A model generated the notes under the pieces. It saw nothing but the letters and a program-made list of their open reading frames with translations, did no database searches and was not told the origin of the DNA. 64,000 nucleotides of DNA from Deroplatys truncata. Lineage: Eukaryota; Arthropoda; Insecta; Mantodea; Mantidae. Position numbers and translations under genes: made by a program. Where the stretch lies: contig CM060987.1 in NCBI GenBank assembly GCA_030765065.1, forward strand, positions 71,062,557-71,126,556, read 5' to 3'. Every line of letters starts with the position of its first letter. Positions within the stretch are counted from its first letter, which is position 1. Positions 23,140-34,884 of this stretch are shown one piece after another.

Positions 23140-23899
23140 ATGTATGGCAATTTTATGTAATCTGAGACTAAATGACGTAAGTTTTCACTGGAGAACGATT
23201 CTGAATCTGCAAGAATATTTTCGGAATTGAATTACCGAAACGATTTTCAATTAAAATGCTTTGTGTAAATTAGTAAGTTACATTTTTCCAAATCTTAAGA
23301 GATACTAAGCAATAAAATTTGAATGCAAATATGTTGCGTGTAAGTATAAATATAACACTTAACTCATTCGGAGAACTAACAGCCATTTTGTAAAGAAAGG
23401 GCTACGGCAAGAAGACGAGGATTCACCGATGGGACGTAATGCTTGAGTTGCGTGTTTCCAAGTTTCAAGACGTCTCGATGACACATTATTCAGAAATATC
23501 TTGTTTTAAATCAAGTATGAAGATAAAATATATCTATAGTATATATTATAATTTAAAACAAGCAAATTGCAGCGTAATTTGCAAACTATTGAAATATAAT
23601 GCCTCTCAGCAAAACAGGCAAATATGCGTTATGTCTAACATAAAATATTCTGTCAATTGTTGGAAATTTAGTAATTAACTCTCATACCAAGTGAGCATAC
23701 TTTTTCACAACACAGAAGCACTGAGCATTTGCATTATTATACTGTCTCTAGCCACGAGTTCATCATCAAGGAGGATTTACTTGCTTCTCATCGCTTTGCC
23801 GAAAATAAAACATTAGAAGCCGAATGCAACCATAAAGGAATATATAGTGGCATAAACATTATTGAATTGTTTATAGACTTCCATTCGAAATAATTCTTC
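23140..23899. other. Unassigned AT-rich sequence
   Basis: No feature could be supported. Confidence 0.4.
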
Positions 23900-24493
23900 C
23901 TAGTGTAATGATTTGTGCTCAGGTTTGTTTTGCGAGAGACATGTATATATTAAAATGTATCTTAAATGGGTTAAAGGTATTTTTAATAATCTGCAGCCCA
24001 ACTTAAGGACATAACTACACATTTTGTTGTTAATTGTCATAAATTGAGGCGTTTTAAAACATCTTATGTCCACCGGTGCAAGTCTGGAAATACTAGGTTT
24101 GCTTTGTACCACTTTAGATATGTTTACAAATGGAACAATACAAACCGTACCATTACTAGTAAATAAAACCTTGGTGAATGTCATTGATTCATAAAATATG
24201 CTTTGCACAACGTAACATGAAATCCCATTAATATAAGTAGGCTTGCAAACTGCACGCTGATGCATGTAATGAAACGACATATCGGTTATGTATTGTTTAA
24301 ATGACGAGACGAGAGTGAAGGTGTTGAATAATGTACGTAAACAAATGCTAAGCAAATATCCATTAGCATAGTTGGTTTGAAATCGATAGAAATTGAAGAG
24401 TAGCGTTTGTTTGGAACGTGCTGCAAGTGTAAAATGTTTACTGAGTGTCTTTGAACAGTATAACTCAAAAGCAAAATGTCGGATAAACGCCAA
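23900..24493 (-). CDS. Hypothetical 197-codon open frame
   Basis: This is one of the longest open frames of the window. Its first ~15 codons lie inside a HINE-like copy, so the ATG used is repeat-derived. The product is rich in Phe, Cys, Ser and Ile with no domain I recognise, no clear signal peptide and no convincing set of membrane segments. AT-rich DNA can hold such a frame by chance, and no splice sites or repeats support it. Treat it as unproven. Confidence 0.15.
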   Translation of the reverse strand: MAFIRHFAFELYCSKTLSKHFTLAARSKQTLLFNFYRFQTNYANGYLLSICLRTLFNTFTLVSSFKQYITDMSFHYMHQRAVCKPTYINGISCYVVQSIFYESMTFTKVLFTSNGTVCIVPFVNISKVVQSKPSISRLAPVDIRCFKTPQFMTINNKMCSYVLKLGCRLLKIPLTHLRYILIYTCLSQNKPEHKSLH

Positions 24494-24870
24494 ACTTGGT
24501 ATTTGAGTTTAGTATCTTTCAAGGATGCGACACGAGGATTTTCAAAAAATCCCTCCACCCCCAACTACCCTTTACATGGAGCACTTTTCGAAAATTTTGA
24601 TTTTCTAAAAAATTGTTAACGATTTTGATTAAAATACCGTATATGAAAGATGTTTACATGACAAATAAAAAAGAATAATATCTTGAATTTTCTGGGAATA
24701 GCCTTCATTCAAAGGAATTTGGTATAATCTTGTATAATTTGTAAACGTTAAGCGATAGACGAAAACGTACCACACAAAAAATGTAGATCTCTTTAAAACA
24801 CACAATTTACTTAAAATAAGTTTTTTTGTGGCATAAACCGTTTCTGAAGTACCATCGATTTTCAGTTGTT
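24449..24870 (+). repeat. HINE-like repeat, internal part
   Basis: Forward fragment from GAACAGTATAACTCAAAAGC to about GTGGCATAAACCGTTTCTGA. Both ends of the element are missing. Confidence 0.85.
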
Positions 24871-25728
24871 TTGTTGTGCATTAATTTTAATGTATATAAA
24901 ATGATGCTGGTCTAGCGTCGCTGTATCTTGCAGTTTGGGAGGAAACAATTAGATTTGGTTGTTGGGCCGCTCTTGCTCGATACACCTTGACAGCCGAGTA
25001 TAGCTGCAGGATGAAGGGATGTGTAAACTGTGCGCGACTGGAATCACGCGAGGATCAAATACCAATTGACATGAACAAAACAGCGAGCATCACAGGTAAT
25101 TAACACGGAGACACACAAAAAAGCGAGCATCAGGTCTGGTATGGATGATTACAGGTTAGCTTCCAGATATTAGCGATTCATAATTTCTTCTTTAGTTGGA
25201 AAAAGATCTCGACATACTAAGAAAGGCAGTTTAAGGAAAGATGTAAGGCAATATGCAGGGTTCTAGCTAATTACTCGCACTTCTTAAGCTACTGTACACA
25301 CACAGTTTTGTCACTGAACTGTACGGCGGCAATGCTGTTTTTGCTATGTTTGAAAAACTACGTTTCTTAAACCCCAGTTTTTTCTCTCCATTACTTACTA
25401 TAGGTAAGTGGTAAATATTTGATACCGAAGGTGCACTTTTGGACACTCCCTTAATCTCCTCCAACAAAAACCATTTTTAGAAGAAAGGTCCGTGTGAAAT
25501 CTTTCAGATTCGAGAAGACCAAACCTATAATCCATTTCAATATACTCTGATAAACAAGATAAAACAAATAGAATCACCTTTATCCGAATTACTATACCCT
25601 CAACTGACCGAAATTAGTTAAGATCTTCTTGTGGTTTACCGGGAAAAACGCGAGTTAGTTCGTGGTCTTCGCTATATAGCGGAGGCCATGGTCAATTAGG
25701 GAATTTAATGTCGTGCCGGCATGTTTTC
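24871..25728. other. Unassigned sequence with a small duplication
   Basis: AGCGAGCATCA occurs twice about 50 bases apart (25082 and 25124 regions), each followed by AGGT. Otherwise nothing was identified. Confidence 0.4.
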
Positions 25729-25800
25729 ATGGTAGCTCAGTTGGTTAGAGCATCCGGACGGAATTCGGAAGATCCGTGCCAATCGCATTGAATTTTTCAG
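25729..25800 (+). repeat. tRNA-like sequence, degenerate
   Basis: TGGTAGCTCAGTTGGTTAGA followed by GC is a textbook tRNA D-arm with an intact A box, then CATCCGGACGGAATTCGG reads as an anticodon-arm region. The T arm is corrupted (GATCCGTGCCAATCGC in place of a GGTTCGANTCC-type B box) and no acceptor stem closes. It is a tRNA pseudogene or a SINE head rather than a working tRNA. Confidence 0.6.
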
Positions 25801-25894
25801 TCTGATTCTACCTATCCAGCCTTGTTCTACACACCGATTGTGTGAAAGAACAACCATTGACCGAAATAAGTTCTTCCACCTCATGGGACAGAAA

Positions 25895-26160
25895 GATTTA
25901 CATGGAAATCGCTGTCTTAGTTTTTACTTTCTCAAAAATGACTTAATAATTTGTTTTAAAATACCACACGTTTCAGACATTTGTATGGCAAATGAAAAGT
26001 ATATCTTGAATTTTCTGGAAATAGCCTGCGAAGTCCTCTTCATTCTGAAACATTCTGCAAGACTTTTGTGTAATTGATAAACCACAAGAGATAGCAAAAT
26101 CTTATTTAACAGAAAGTGGAGATCTAGTTTAAAGTGCACAATTGTCATATGATTTTTTTA
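25895..26160 (+). repeat. HINE-like repeat, central fragment
   Basis: Forward fragment with TTTACATGGAAAT, ATATCTTGAATTTTCTGG and GTAGATCTCG-like landmarks. First of three successive pieces that form a decayed cluster. Confidence 0.75.
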
Positions 26161-26164
26161 TTTT

Positions 26165-26372
26165 TAAGTAGATACTTACACTCTTCTCAACTAGCGGCAC
26201 GCTGTATAAAAATCCTACAGTGGCGTTACCTACTGTATCTTACAACGAAATGTTTAAATGTGAATTGGAACTTTATCTGGATTAACAAGAAGCAAGTAGA
26301 ATAAACTTTTGTAAGAATATTTTCTAGAAGAGTAGGTATAGAAAGTCATGTGAATGCAAATCATTTATTTTT
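26165..26372 (+). repeat. HINE-like repeat, 3' fragment
   Basis: Forward 3' piece ending TATAGAAAGTCATGTGAATG. The spacing to the neighbouring pieces suggests tandem copies rather than one interrupted copy. Confidence 0.65.
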
Positions 26373-26382
26373 TCTGGAGAAA

Positions 26383-26838
26383 AGATTTAGATATGTATGG
26401 CAAATAAATGTATATATTGAATTTTCTGGGAATAGCCTGTAAAGTTCTCTTCATTCGGATGGAATTTTGTATACTATAGTATAACTGGTAAACCGTAAGA
26501 TATAGTGTAAAAACTTACTACACAAAGAATTAATATCTCGTTAAAACACTATTTGTCAAACTTTTTTGTGACGACCATTTCTTCTTGTAATTGTTTTAGT
26601 TTTCAAATACGTTATACTTTTTTTGAAGTGTTAAATCGTCATTTGTTTCTCTTGATGATGCAAAGAGTATGGAATTTTAAAGCTTGCGTATAGCGACCAC
26701 TCTTTAAATATTTGGCTATTGCTTCAGCTTCTATTTCGATTAACATCAAATAGATAAAAGAATAAGTAAGAATAGTATGTGGAAAATATAAAAATAAACG
26801 ATAGTGGCTGGAGAAAGTCATGTGAATGTAAAACGCAA
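26383..26838 (+). repeat. HINE-like repeat, 3' half
   Basis: Forward piece from ATGTATATATTGAATTTTCT to GAGAAAGTCATGTGAATGT. It repeats the element's 3' half directly after the previous piece. Confidence 0.75.
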
Positions 26839-27744
26839 TTTTGTTTTCTTTCTTTTCATGTGCACCCAGATCATAGCGAATCTGAAATTCAGTTTAATGC
26901 TTTCGTTACAAATAAGACGACACGATGGTTGAAGGTTTGTTACAGATTGCGTGACTATAGGTGTGTTAATGGGACATGTGAGTCACAGATACGCAATTGG
27001 TGGCGTCATGACGATTTTAAATATGTTTTAGCATGCTAAGCTTTAAGCGCCGTATAAAAACGTGCAAAAATAATGGCTTAAGGAAATGACGAATACAGAA
27101 GTAGCACAAGTTTTATGAAGTAATGTCCCGCCGAGAATTAATGTGTAGTACTAAAACATGGACAATACAGGAATAGACTAAAAAAAATCCCTGAAATGAA
27201 GATATACGAGCCGCAAAGGGTGTGCTAGCATACATAATGGACGTACGGGGGAAATATTACAAGTACGTACATATATCCTAAATTGTGGCTGGCATCAAAA
27301 ATAAACTGAATGCAAAGCAGTCGAGTTTCATTTCGATGTAAAACCAAGCTAGATGGAGGTCAGCGCTGTTGCTAAATCAGGTAATATCGAAGAAAAGAAA
27401 AAGGCAACAGAATGAAGAGGAATATAGGGAGACAGATGAGCTTAAATTTGCGTCAGATCTTTGAAGTTGGTCAGTTGCAGTACCACATAAACAGTTTATT
27501 CCAGGTTTTTAGACAAACAGCTACGCTACGTTTCAGCCATTATGTAACAAGACAACACAATCTTTAGTAAAGGTTCCCATAGACTAATGCGGCCGAGTTT
27601 TGTTTTGTTCCATTTATATGTCATCTAAGGCCAGATCGGCCGGCAATGATGTTCGTTTACTATTGTGTATATTTGAGTTTGCTTTGTAAACATCAAATGC
27701 ACACCCACATTTGCACTCTGATTCATACTTCCAGACTTTAAGGA
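26839..27744. other. Unassigned sequence
   Basis: No coding, RNA or repeat feature recognised. An open 86-codon frame at 26779-27039 has no recognisable product. Confidence 0.35.
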
Positions 27745-27865
27745 GGACGGGGAATAACCCTGGCTAAAGAAAAATTCCCATCCTCCAGTCAGGAATCAAA
27801 TCCAGGATCTCTTAGATTTGGAAGCTACATGCTAACCACGAGACCACAGAGGCACTCACACAAAC
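27745..27865 (-). repeat. tRNA-derived SINE head (type 2)
   Basis: The minus strand reads GTGCCTCTGTGGTCTCGTGG and TTAGCATGTAGC (A-box region), then GGATTTGATTCCTGACTGG (B-box-like). It shares its layout with 18865-18990. The position of both boxes shows a pol III tRNA ancestry. Confidence 0.55.
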
Positions 27866-28112
27866 AAATTTGATGTCACTGCCTTAAAGAATTGACACAA
27901 AAAACATCAGAATTCTGGAGAACCTGGTTAGTGGACCTCGGATTTTAGGCTAAATCCCTGTTTTTATGTGTGCGAGTAAACTAAAACTAGCTAAATGTCT
28001 GCACATTTTATATAAAATATGGAAGAGTTTTGTGGTGCCTAAAATCCTATTTTCACCACTGAGACCAATCTTAAGGTTGCCTATTATATATACCATTTGG
28101 TTTTCTTTCTTC

Positions 28113-28118
28113 TCACTC

Positions 28119-28161
<43 letters not shown>
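28113..28161 (+). repeat. (TC)n microsatellite
   Basis: Near-perfect CT repeat, about 24 units. It gives artificial Leu-Ser frames. Confidence 0.98.
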
Positions 28162-28167
<6 letters not shown>

Positions 28168-28169
28168 TG

Positions 28170-28713
28170 CAGCGGTGTAAGATAAAGTATTGATATTTTG
28201 AGGACGGTTTGATTCAAAGACTTTGTAATCGTTTCGTTGTTGGAATGAGACGTTCTCAGAAGAACACAGGTTCATTTTAACACTTAAGCAGATAGATTCA
28301 CTCGTTTTGTAAACAAAGAAACAGAATACTTCTTCCCCACTAGATCTGCTTGTCACCCTTTGGTATTGATCGGTGACTGCAATACGGCGGAAATCCCTTC
28401 CAAGAGCAAGAAGGGTCAGTAGCGTATTTCCCATTATTTCGTGACTTTGTCCCCTTCATTAACTGTTGAAATGCATACATTCGCAAGATTTCTTCACGTT
28501 CTCCTATTTTTTTTTCAAAAGTATATCGAACCTTTCTTTTGCATTTTTATTTTTGAGGATATACTGTGTATTGCAAATATTTTGAGAGCTGGTTCTATAT
28601 CAGCACTAGAACGTTAGGTCACAATAGTATATCGCTAGTGTAGGGTGCATTTCCACTGTGGTCTATTCAATGAGTTTCGAGTGTCTTTTTTCGACTTTGT
28701 AACCTCATTTATA
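28170..28713. other. Unassigned sequence
   Basis: Short frames only. Nothing recognised up to the mariner-like element. Confidence 0.4.
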
Positions 28714-30434
28714 CAGGGTGAATCAGAACTCCACCGACAAACTTTCAACAAGTTGTTTCGGGATACCTTCCGAGTATTTTGGTGTAAGGGACCCAAGGTT
28801 TCCAGCGGCTCGTTACAGAGTAATTATGATTTATTCGGTTTGTTGCCCCAATCAGCCTTATTTCTATGAAAATAGCTTCACAACAGTGAAGAAGCCTTTA
28901 TAATATGCAATAACCAAAACTTACAACACACAACACAGTAATACAACATACCGCAGAAGTAACACTGTGTTCTATCTGATCCGTCAGTGTACAATACAGT
29001 TCGTAACAAATGCAGAGCTGTTCCCTTAAAGGTATTGTTCAAAATGACATTCGCCATGATCACGCCAGGGTGTACAGCGACGCACCATCGACTGTCCTCG
29101 CTCAAGCATTCCAGAAGTTTGGCGCACTGCTTCCGCGGCTGCGATAATCCTAGCAATTAGGTCCATGCAAGTACCAACTGGAGTCGCGTAAACTAGGTTC
29201 TTCACATTGCCCCAGGAGCAGGAGTCCATTGGTGTCATATCTGGTGACTGAGTTGGCCAGTAACAGGACCACCGCGACCAATCTATTGTCCATATTGTAC
29301 ATCATTGTGGTTTCTAACATCGAGTGCAAAGTATGCTGGCGCCTCGTCATGTTAGAACCACATAAGCTGACGAATTCTCAGCGGCACATCATCTCGGAAC
29401 TGTGGGAGGACATATTGAAGGGAGGTTTTGTACAAGATTCCTTTCAGTATATCAGGAACAACGTAAAGCCCAACCACAAAATCGTTGATAATACCTGCCC
29501 ATACATTCACAGCAAACTGCTGTTAAATGCGACGCACCAGTGCGTATGGATTTTTGTAATCCCATATATGGCTATTCCTTATTGAACATGTCCTCTCTTG
29601 TAAACTTGGCCTCATCTGTAAACAACACTTTGTGGTTTTCTGCACATGCTGTAGGAATCAATTTGCAAATTTCCATTTGAAATGGGAAGTTCTCTGGCTG
29701 CAATGCCTGAACCTTCTGTGGATGATAGGATGCAGTTCATGTACGACTCTCAAAACAGTTGATTGGCTTGTGTTCAGAGCTCGTGCAACGCGCCGGCTAA
29801 TAGAGGCAGGATTGTCGCCAATCGCGTGTAACACATTCTCTTCCAGATCAGGTGTTCTGGCACACATCGCACAGCCAGTATCTTCCATCCTAACACGGAA
29901 GGATCCAGTTTCGTAGGCGCCTATGTACAGATGTAAAAGTACTGTGATGTAGTTGCCGTCGGTGCGGGAACAGGTCAGCATAGCGTCCTCGTGCCGCCCT
30001 TCCATCGCATTCAGTGAACCAATACACAAGGTGCATATCGGCCTTTCATCAGCAAACCTATCCATATTGCTGTGCATCACTGTTAACGTACAACTAACAC
30101 TACCGAGGGAAAAAAACCCTACAGAACCGAGTACTTCTGACTGAAAACTCGAGGGCAACGAGTTAAAGAGGGCATTACTTTACGGCAGGTACCGTGAGCG
30201 AATGGAAACACTTTGTTTACAAACAAGGCACACAGCGCATACTGTCGATATTTGCACTGTTGTCAGTATTTTCAGTGCAACGCAGATACAAAGCTAATTG
30301 GGGCAAGAAATCAAACGAAATGCAATTACTGTGTAACGAGCCTCCGGAGGCCGTGGCTCTCTTCTACCAAAATACTCGGAAGGGTATCCCGGAACAACCT
30401 CTGAAAGTTTGTCGTATAGTTCTTGTTCAAGCTA
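28714..30434 (-). mobile_element. Mariner-like DNA transposon, end to end
   Basis: This 1.72-kb unit begins CAGGGTGAATCAGA at 28714 and its right end (30434 backwards) reads TAGCTTGAACAAGA. The similarity continues for about 150 bases inward on both sides (shared blocks include CGACAAACTTTCA and CCTTCCGAGTATTTTGGT). Both ends are flanked by TA (28712-28713 and 30435-30436), the target duplication of Tc1/mariner elements. It carries one transposase-like region on the minus strand. This is the best-preserved whole DNA element in the window. Confidence 0.88.
29026..30158 (-). pseudogene. Mariner-superfamily transposase, frameshifted
   Basis: Minus-strand frames reconstruct, in order, the plan of the arthropod mariner-like transposases that begin with a DUF4817-type helix-turn-helix. 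About 30080-29930 is the N-terminal ADMHLVYWF-like block in one frame. About 29930-29700 has RTPDLEENVLHAIGDNP and SISRRVARALNTSQSTVLRV, the second helix-turn-helix. About 29640-29600 reads VLFTDEAKFTRED with the first catalytic Asp. About 29240-29026 reads SPDMTPMDSCSWGNVKNLVY with the third catalytic region, where W-G-x-x-K is conserved. Between them frames change several times and stops occur. It lies fully within the TA-flanked element and cannot make an intact protein. Confidence 0.85.
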
Positions 30435-30436
30435 TA

Positions 30437-30764
30437 TATTAGCAATGTATTCATAATTTAAGACACGGTAAAAATGTTTCTAGTCATAGTAATGTAGTAA
30501 CTTGCTGTTTTTTTATTACTGTGCAATTTTTAATACTCACTAATTCATTTTAAGCTTGTTGCGATTTTATGTAGTATAAATCCATTTTATGTGTGGAAAA
30601 CTGAATATTTTGCCAAATTCAATCATTTTAGAGACTATTTTAGGTGCCTAAAAATTTGCTTTTAAGGGCCATTATATTCACAGCTCCCTAGGTTCTTAAG
30701 CTGCGAAACAGAAGAAACAGAAAATTCCCACTTTTTTTTCTTTCCCAAAAACAACTAAGAAAAT
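30437..30764. other. Unassigned AT-rich sequence
   Basis: Nothing recognised. Confidence 0.4.
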
Positions 30765-32090
30765 CTTGTGTTAAATGCACATGACTTTCTCTACCTATCA
30801 TAGTTTATTTTTATATAACTCTCACAAACTATTCTTACGAAAACTTATTTTTCTATCCATTTCATGTTAATCGAGATAAACATATGCAGAAATAGAGACG
30901 TAAGTGTTTTTGTGTAGTACGTTTTCGTCTGTCTCTTATGGTTTACCAGTTATATAAAGTTCCTTCCGAATGAAGAGGAGTTTACAGGCTATTCCTAGAA
31001 AATTTAAGTAAAATATTTGTTAGGTAAATGACTTTGTTTAAATATTGTAATACTATTTTAATGTAAGTCCTGGAGGTACAATCCTTAACCGTACAAGGCA
31101 ATACTTAGCCTATGCAGATGACATAGTACTTTTAGCTAGAAATATAAACGTTATGAATGAGACTTTGTCAGCTGCAAACACCAGCTACTTCAGCAGGACT
31201 GGAGATAAATTACAATAAAACTAAATACATGGGAAATGTAAAAAATGGAAATGATATATTAAATGGAGAAAGATAGGGTAAAGTTAAATCATTTAATTAC
31301 TTAGGATCAGTGATGAATAATGATGTACTGAAGGAAATTAGAGAGAGAATAGCGAAAGGTAACCGATGTCTCCATTCTCTCAACAACTTAATGAAAGCTA
31401 GATATATTGGGAAGAAGGTAAAAATAAGACTATATAAGGTGATAAACCTATTGTGACATACGGAAGTGAAACTTGGGTGTTAACAGAGCGAGCAAAAATA
31501 ATACTTGCAACATGGGAAAGGAAGATACTAAGAAAGATCTATGGACCAGTATGTGATGATGGAACTTGGCGTATTAGAATAAATAATGAAATAGCAGAGC
31601 AATATAAAGATATTGATAACGTGAAAGATATAAAAATTTGAAAACTTCAGTGGCTGGGCCACCTGATAAGAATGGAAGACACGAGGATTCCTAAAATCAC
31701 ATTAGAAGCAAGACTGGATAATAAGAGGAGAATTGGACGTCCAAAACTGAGATGGATAGATAATGTGGAAGATGATTTGAGATCAATGGGTGTGAAGGCA
31801 CAGGACCGAATCGAATGGTGGCATATCAATAGAAAGGCCAAGGTTAAACTCTTAAGGACTGTAGCGCCAGAGGAAGACGAAGAAGAAGAAGAATGCTATT
31901 TTAATCAAAGTCGAAAGTCGAAATTTTCGAAAATATTCCATGTAGTCTGGGATGGGGGATTTTCTTAAAAGTTTTCGTGTCACATCTTTGGAGGATACTG
32001 AACCTTAAACTTCAAGTTTGGTACTTCTAGGACATATTTTGGGTTATGCTGTTAACTCACGCACACCATTTTCTAAATGAGCATCGGAAC
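30765..32090 (-). repeat. HINE-like repeat interrupted by a LINE
   Basis: Reverse copy in two parts: 30765-31062 (3' side, with GCACATGACTTTCTCTACC) and 31896-32090 (with ATTCCATGTAGTCTGGGATGG and the microsatellite edge CTCACGCACACC). The break falls at CTATTTTAAT, which is present on both sides of the inserted LINE. The element's outermost 5' region is missing, and part of the 3' half is deleted. Confidence 0.85.
31063..31895 (+). mobile_element. 5'-truncated LINE insertion (RTE-like)
   Basis: This 833-bp non-LTR retrotransposon fragment is flanked by the 10-base target duplication CTATTTTAAT (31053-31062 and 31896-31905). It starts inside the reverse transcriptase domain: YLAYADDIVLLARN at about 31097-31140 includes the catalytic YADD. 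It continues with NYLGSVMNNDV and then, in other frames, YGSETWVLTERAK, ERKILRKIYGPV, LQWLGHLIRMEDTRIPK and GRPKLRWIDNVEDDLRSMG (about 31455-31800), a C-terminal layout common in RTE-type LINEs. It ends in a GAA-rich tail at 31874-31892. Stops and frameshifts are present. A 5' truncation with target duplication is the normal outcome of target-primed reverse transcription. Confidence 0.88.
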
Positions 32091-32205
32091 AACGCACCAA
32101 CTCCACCCGCGAACGAAATGCTTTTTGATACGGATTCCCCTATTTACTTAGCGCTGAATCGTTCAGCAATCATTTCTTCCAGATAGCACCCCTTCCTATC
32201 GTAAA

Positions 32206-32367
32206 ATGGCTTCGAAGTACGAATGGAGCAAAATGCACTGTTACATAAGCAAAGAATACTGTTTACGTGACACTGTGTGCATGCATGCCTTGACTGCTGT
32301 ATTTGCGTTCTGTGAAACTAGGAATTCACATGCTGCTGCTAAACAATATCAGATGTCGCTTCCTTAG
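32206..32367 (+). pseudogene. Possible helix-turn-helix transposase N-terminus
   Basis: A 53-codon frame begins at an ATG with a strong context (AAAATGG). Its C-terminal half, HALTAVFAFCETRNSHAAAK followed by QYQM, resembles the Psq/CENP-B-type helix-turn-helix at the start of pogo-like transposases and some insect transcription factors, where 'A-A-K-x-Y-x-V-P' is typical. It then stops. It may be a fragment, a solo domain, or chance. Confidence 0.25.
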
Positions 32368-32611
32368 ATCATCTTTGCGATGCACGTCATGCTAAATGAA
32401 TGAAATAAACGAATGATTCCCCTTGAAGGTCTGAGATGGGAGGTGTGTCAAGGAAGCGCGAATAGCGGATTTTCCAAGTATTACAGCATGGAAAAGAAAT
32501 AATTGTTGCTGGTAAAGGCAGTAGTTCCAGAAAGAAAAAGAAAAAGCAGGAAACGATGAGAAACAAAGTAGTAAAACCGAGGTAAATAGCTTGCGTTATA
32601 TCGTTAAAACG

Positions 32612-33508
32612 TATTACTTTCTCTACTACGTATAGTAAGTAGGGGAAGTATTGTATTCCACCCAAAAATTCGATACCGAGATTTCACCGGAAATACATGT
32701 TTTGAGACCCCCTGAATTCAAAAAAGCATTTATGGAAACATGTCCGTGTGTGTGTCTGTCTGTGAACAGCATAACTCAGAAACGAACAGTTGGATAAACA
32801 CCAAACTTGGTATTTAGGTTCAGTATCTTACAGAGATGCGACACGAAGGTTTTCAAGAAAATCCCCCCATCCCAGATTACCCTTTACATGGAAGATTTTT
32901 CGAAAATTTTAATTTTCTCAAAAATGGCTCTAACGATTTTGATTAAAATATCATATGTTTAAGATATTTTTATGACAAATAAAATGTATATCTTGAATTT
33001 TCTGGGAATGTCTCCAAAAGTATTCTTCATTGTGAACGACTTTTGCATAACTGGTAAACCATAAGAGATAGACAAAATTTTACAACACAAAAAATATAGA
33101 GCGCGTTAAAATACACAATTTATGTCAATTACATTTTTTTTGTTGAGTGAACCATTTTCGAGATATTGCTTGTTATTCCCTTAAATTTTGCAATACTTAT
33201 TTTCTCAAATGGGAATCCGTTATTCATTTTTTGTCTTGGATATGCAAAGAGTATTAATCCGTGGCAAAGGGAATGTTGCTGCACCTAGCAACCAGCTATT
33301 AAGAGATATGTATGTGCTTAAAGGCTACTGTATATTTATATTGACCTTGTAAATATATATTCCCCTTACATCTACAAGAAAATTAGCAATAAGGTAGAGT
33401 TAGCAAATGTTTATCTCGATAAACATGAAGTAGATGGAGAATAAGCGTTTGTAAGAATAGTTTGTACAAGAGTAGAGAAAGTCATGTGAGTGTAACACAT
33501 CAGATTTT
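32612..33508 (+). repeat. HINE-like repeat, full-length
   Basis: Forward copy. ACTTTCTCTAC at 32616-32626, microsatellite GTGTGTGTCTGTCTGTG (32746-32762), inverted GTAGAGAAAGT at 33472-33482, hairpin ATGTG/CACAT at 33484-33500, then CAGATTTTC. This copy is very close in sequence to those at 55513 and 58319. Confidence 0.92.
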
Positions 33509-34301
33509 CTTTTTTATCATTATCGTGCAAATTAATGCAGTGGAATGCCCGCAAAGGATACTGAGATGACGTTATGTGTTGTTTTGTCTTTCATGCTGTT
33601 TTTTTTTTTTTTTTAAAAGAACGAAATGTATAAAGTTCTCTTTTTCTTGCATTATCCTTCATATAAAGCGATAACATACAAATCTAATGAGCTTTTTGCC
33701 ATCCCTCTAAACCATTTATATTTCCACTGAAACGGGGAGTTACGTTTTAGTTTATACTACAGGTCCAGGATTTAACACTTCAAACATAGGTAACAAAGAA
33801 GGATGTTGCTGCATTCTTACAGAAGAGGTTGGGAAGTGAATAGGACATAAGACTGAACCTCAGATTTATGTCAGAGTTGTTTTGTAGCGAAAACCAAATT
33901 GAAGAATAACTTGATTATTTGGAGCAAGAGATGGACATTAAATACAGAAATACAGTTGTGTGTGTGTGTTGAAAGAAACATTGACATTAAAGTGTTTACA
34001 GAAAAAGCGACAAATGAAATATGAAGACAAGTTTTTTTTCCCTCCCAATAAATGCACAAAGCAAATAAACTGTTTTTGTAGGTGGAAATGAAATTGTTTA
34101 TTGAAATACTCGTATCAATAAATATAATTGTATGCAATTTTTTCTTAAGTAAGATGTATTTTCAGTATATGTGGTTGAAAAGGCACTAACGAAAAAAAAT
34201 TATATGTGTTAAAAAAGAAAAGATTTTGGTGATAACAGTATTTAGGAAAGTGGCATTTACACGCGCCGTTAAGTTTAGGTGATATCAGTGTTCCTCAAAT
34301 A
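33509..34301. other. Unassigned sequence with T runs
   Basis: No gene seen. It includes a T homopolymer at 33599-33614 and a short GT run near 33958-33969. Confidence 0.4.
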
Positions 34302-34555
34302 TGCTTGCGGGGTGTACCGAGGTCCCGGGTTCAAACCCAGCGGACGGCGATGGATATTTTCGGGCTTAAAAATCCTTAACATGGCTTCCTCCGGAAGGGA
34401 AGTAAAGCCGGTGGTCCCGTGTCATAGATTTACGGCACGTAAAAGAACCTCAAGCGTGATAAAGGGCCTCAGAGTAAAATTACCGATCTTTCACGCCCAG
34501 TATAGAATGGGACGCTAAGGACCACAGCAGTTAAAGAGCGTCCATAAATAAAACT
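34302..34555 (+). repeat. tRNA-derived SINE (type 1), 5' part eroded
   Basis: Contains the B box GGGTTCAAACCCAGCGG at 34327-34343, then the family body (CGGGCTTAAAAATCCTTA, GGAAGTAAAGCCGGTGGTCC, GATTTACGGCACGTAAAAGA, ATGGGACGCTAAGGACC) and an ATAAATAAAA end. The A-box half is altered. Related copies at 34885, 52341 and (fragment) 36815 share the body. Confidence 0.85.
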
Positions 34556-34561
34556 CACTTT

Positions 34562-34690
34562 AATTTTTATTTTAGGGGGTGTACAGGTGCCCCAAAACAT
34601 GTATTTGCCGTGAATTCTCGACATGGAAATTTTTTTTTTGAATACAATATTTCCTCCAGTTTCTGTAAATACGTGAAAGAAAAAGTGAAA
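34562..34690 (-). repeat. HINE-like repeat, 5' fragment, degenerate
   Basis: CCAAAACATGTATTTGCCGT and GAATACAATATTTCC match the reverse of the family's first 120 bases with many changes. It lies directly after a SINE end. Confidence 0.6.
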
Positions 34691-34884
34691 GGAGATTGAG
34701 AATAAAGTGCTGTTGACTCGCTGGTATCTGCAAATGAAACGATCAGAAGGAACAGGGCTATGAGCGTCAAACGACAATTATGAGTACCAGATGCAGATAG
34801 ATAAATACGAGAGAGGCCATATTCAGAACAAATACGCTTTCGGATTCGAGGTACGTCATTGATGAAGGGGAGGGGAAGTAGTCG

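Noticed and set aside
25729-25800. Functional tRNA gene
   Set aside because: The D arm is perfect, but the T arm and acceptor stem do not form; a pseudogene or SINE head is more likely.
29229-29585. 118-codon plus-strand ORF
   Set aside because: It is the antisense shadow of the mariner-like transposase relic on the minus strand.
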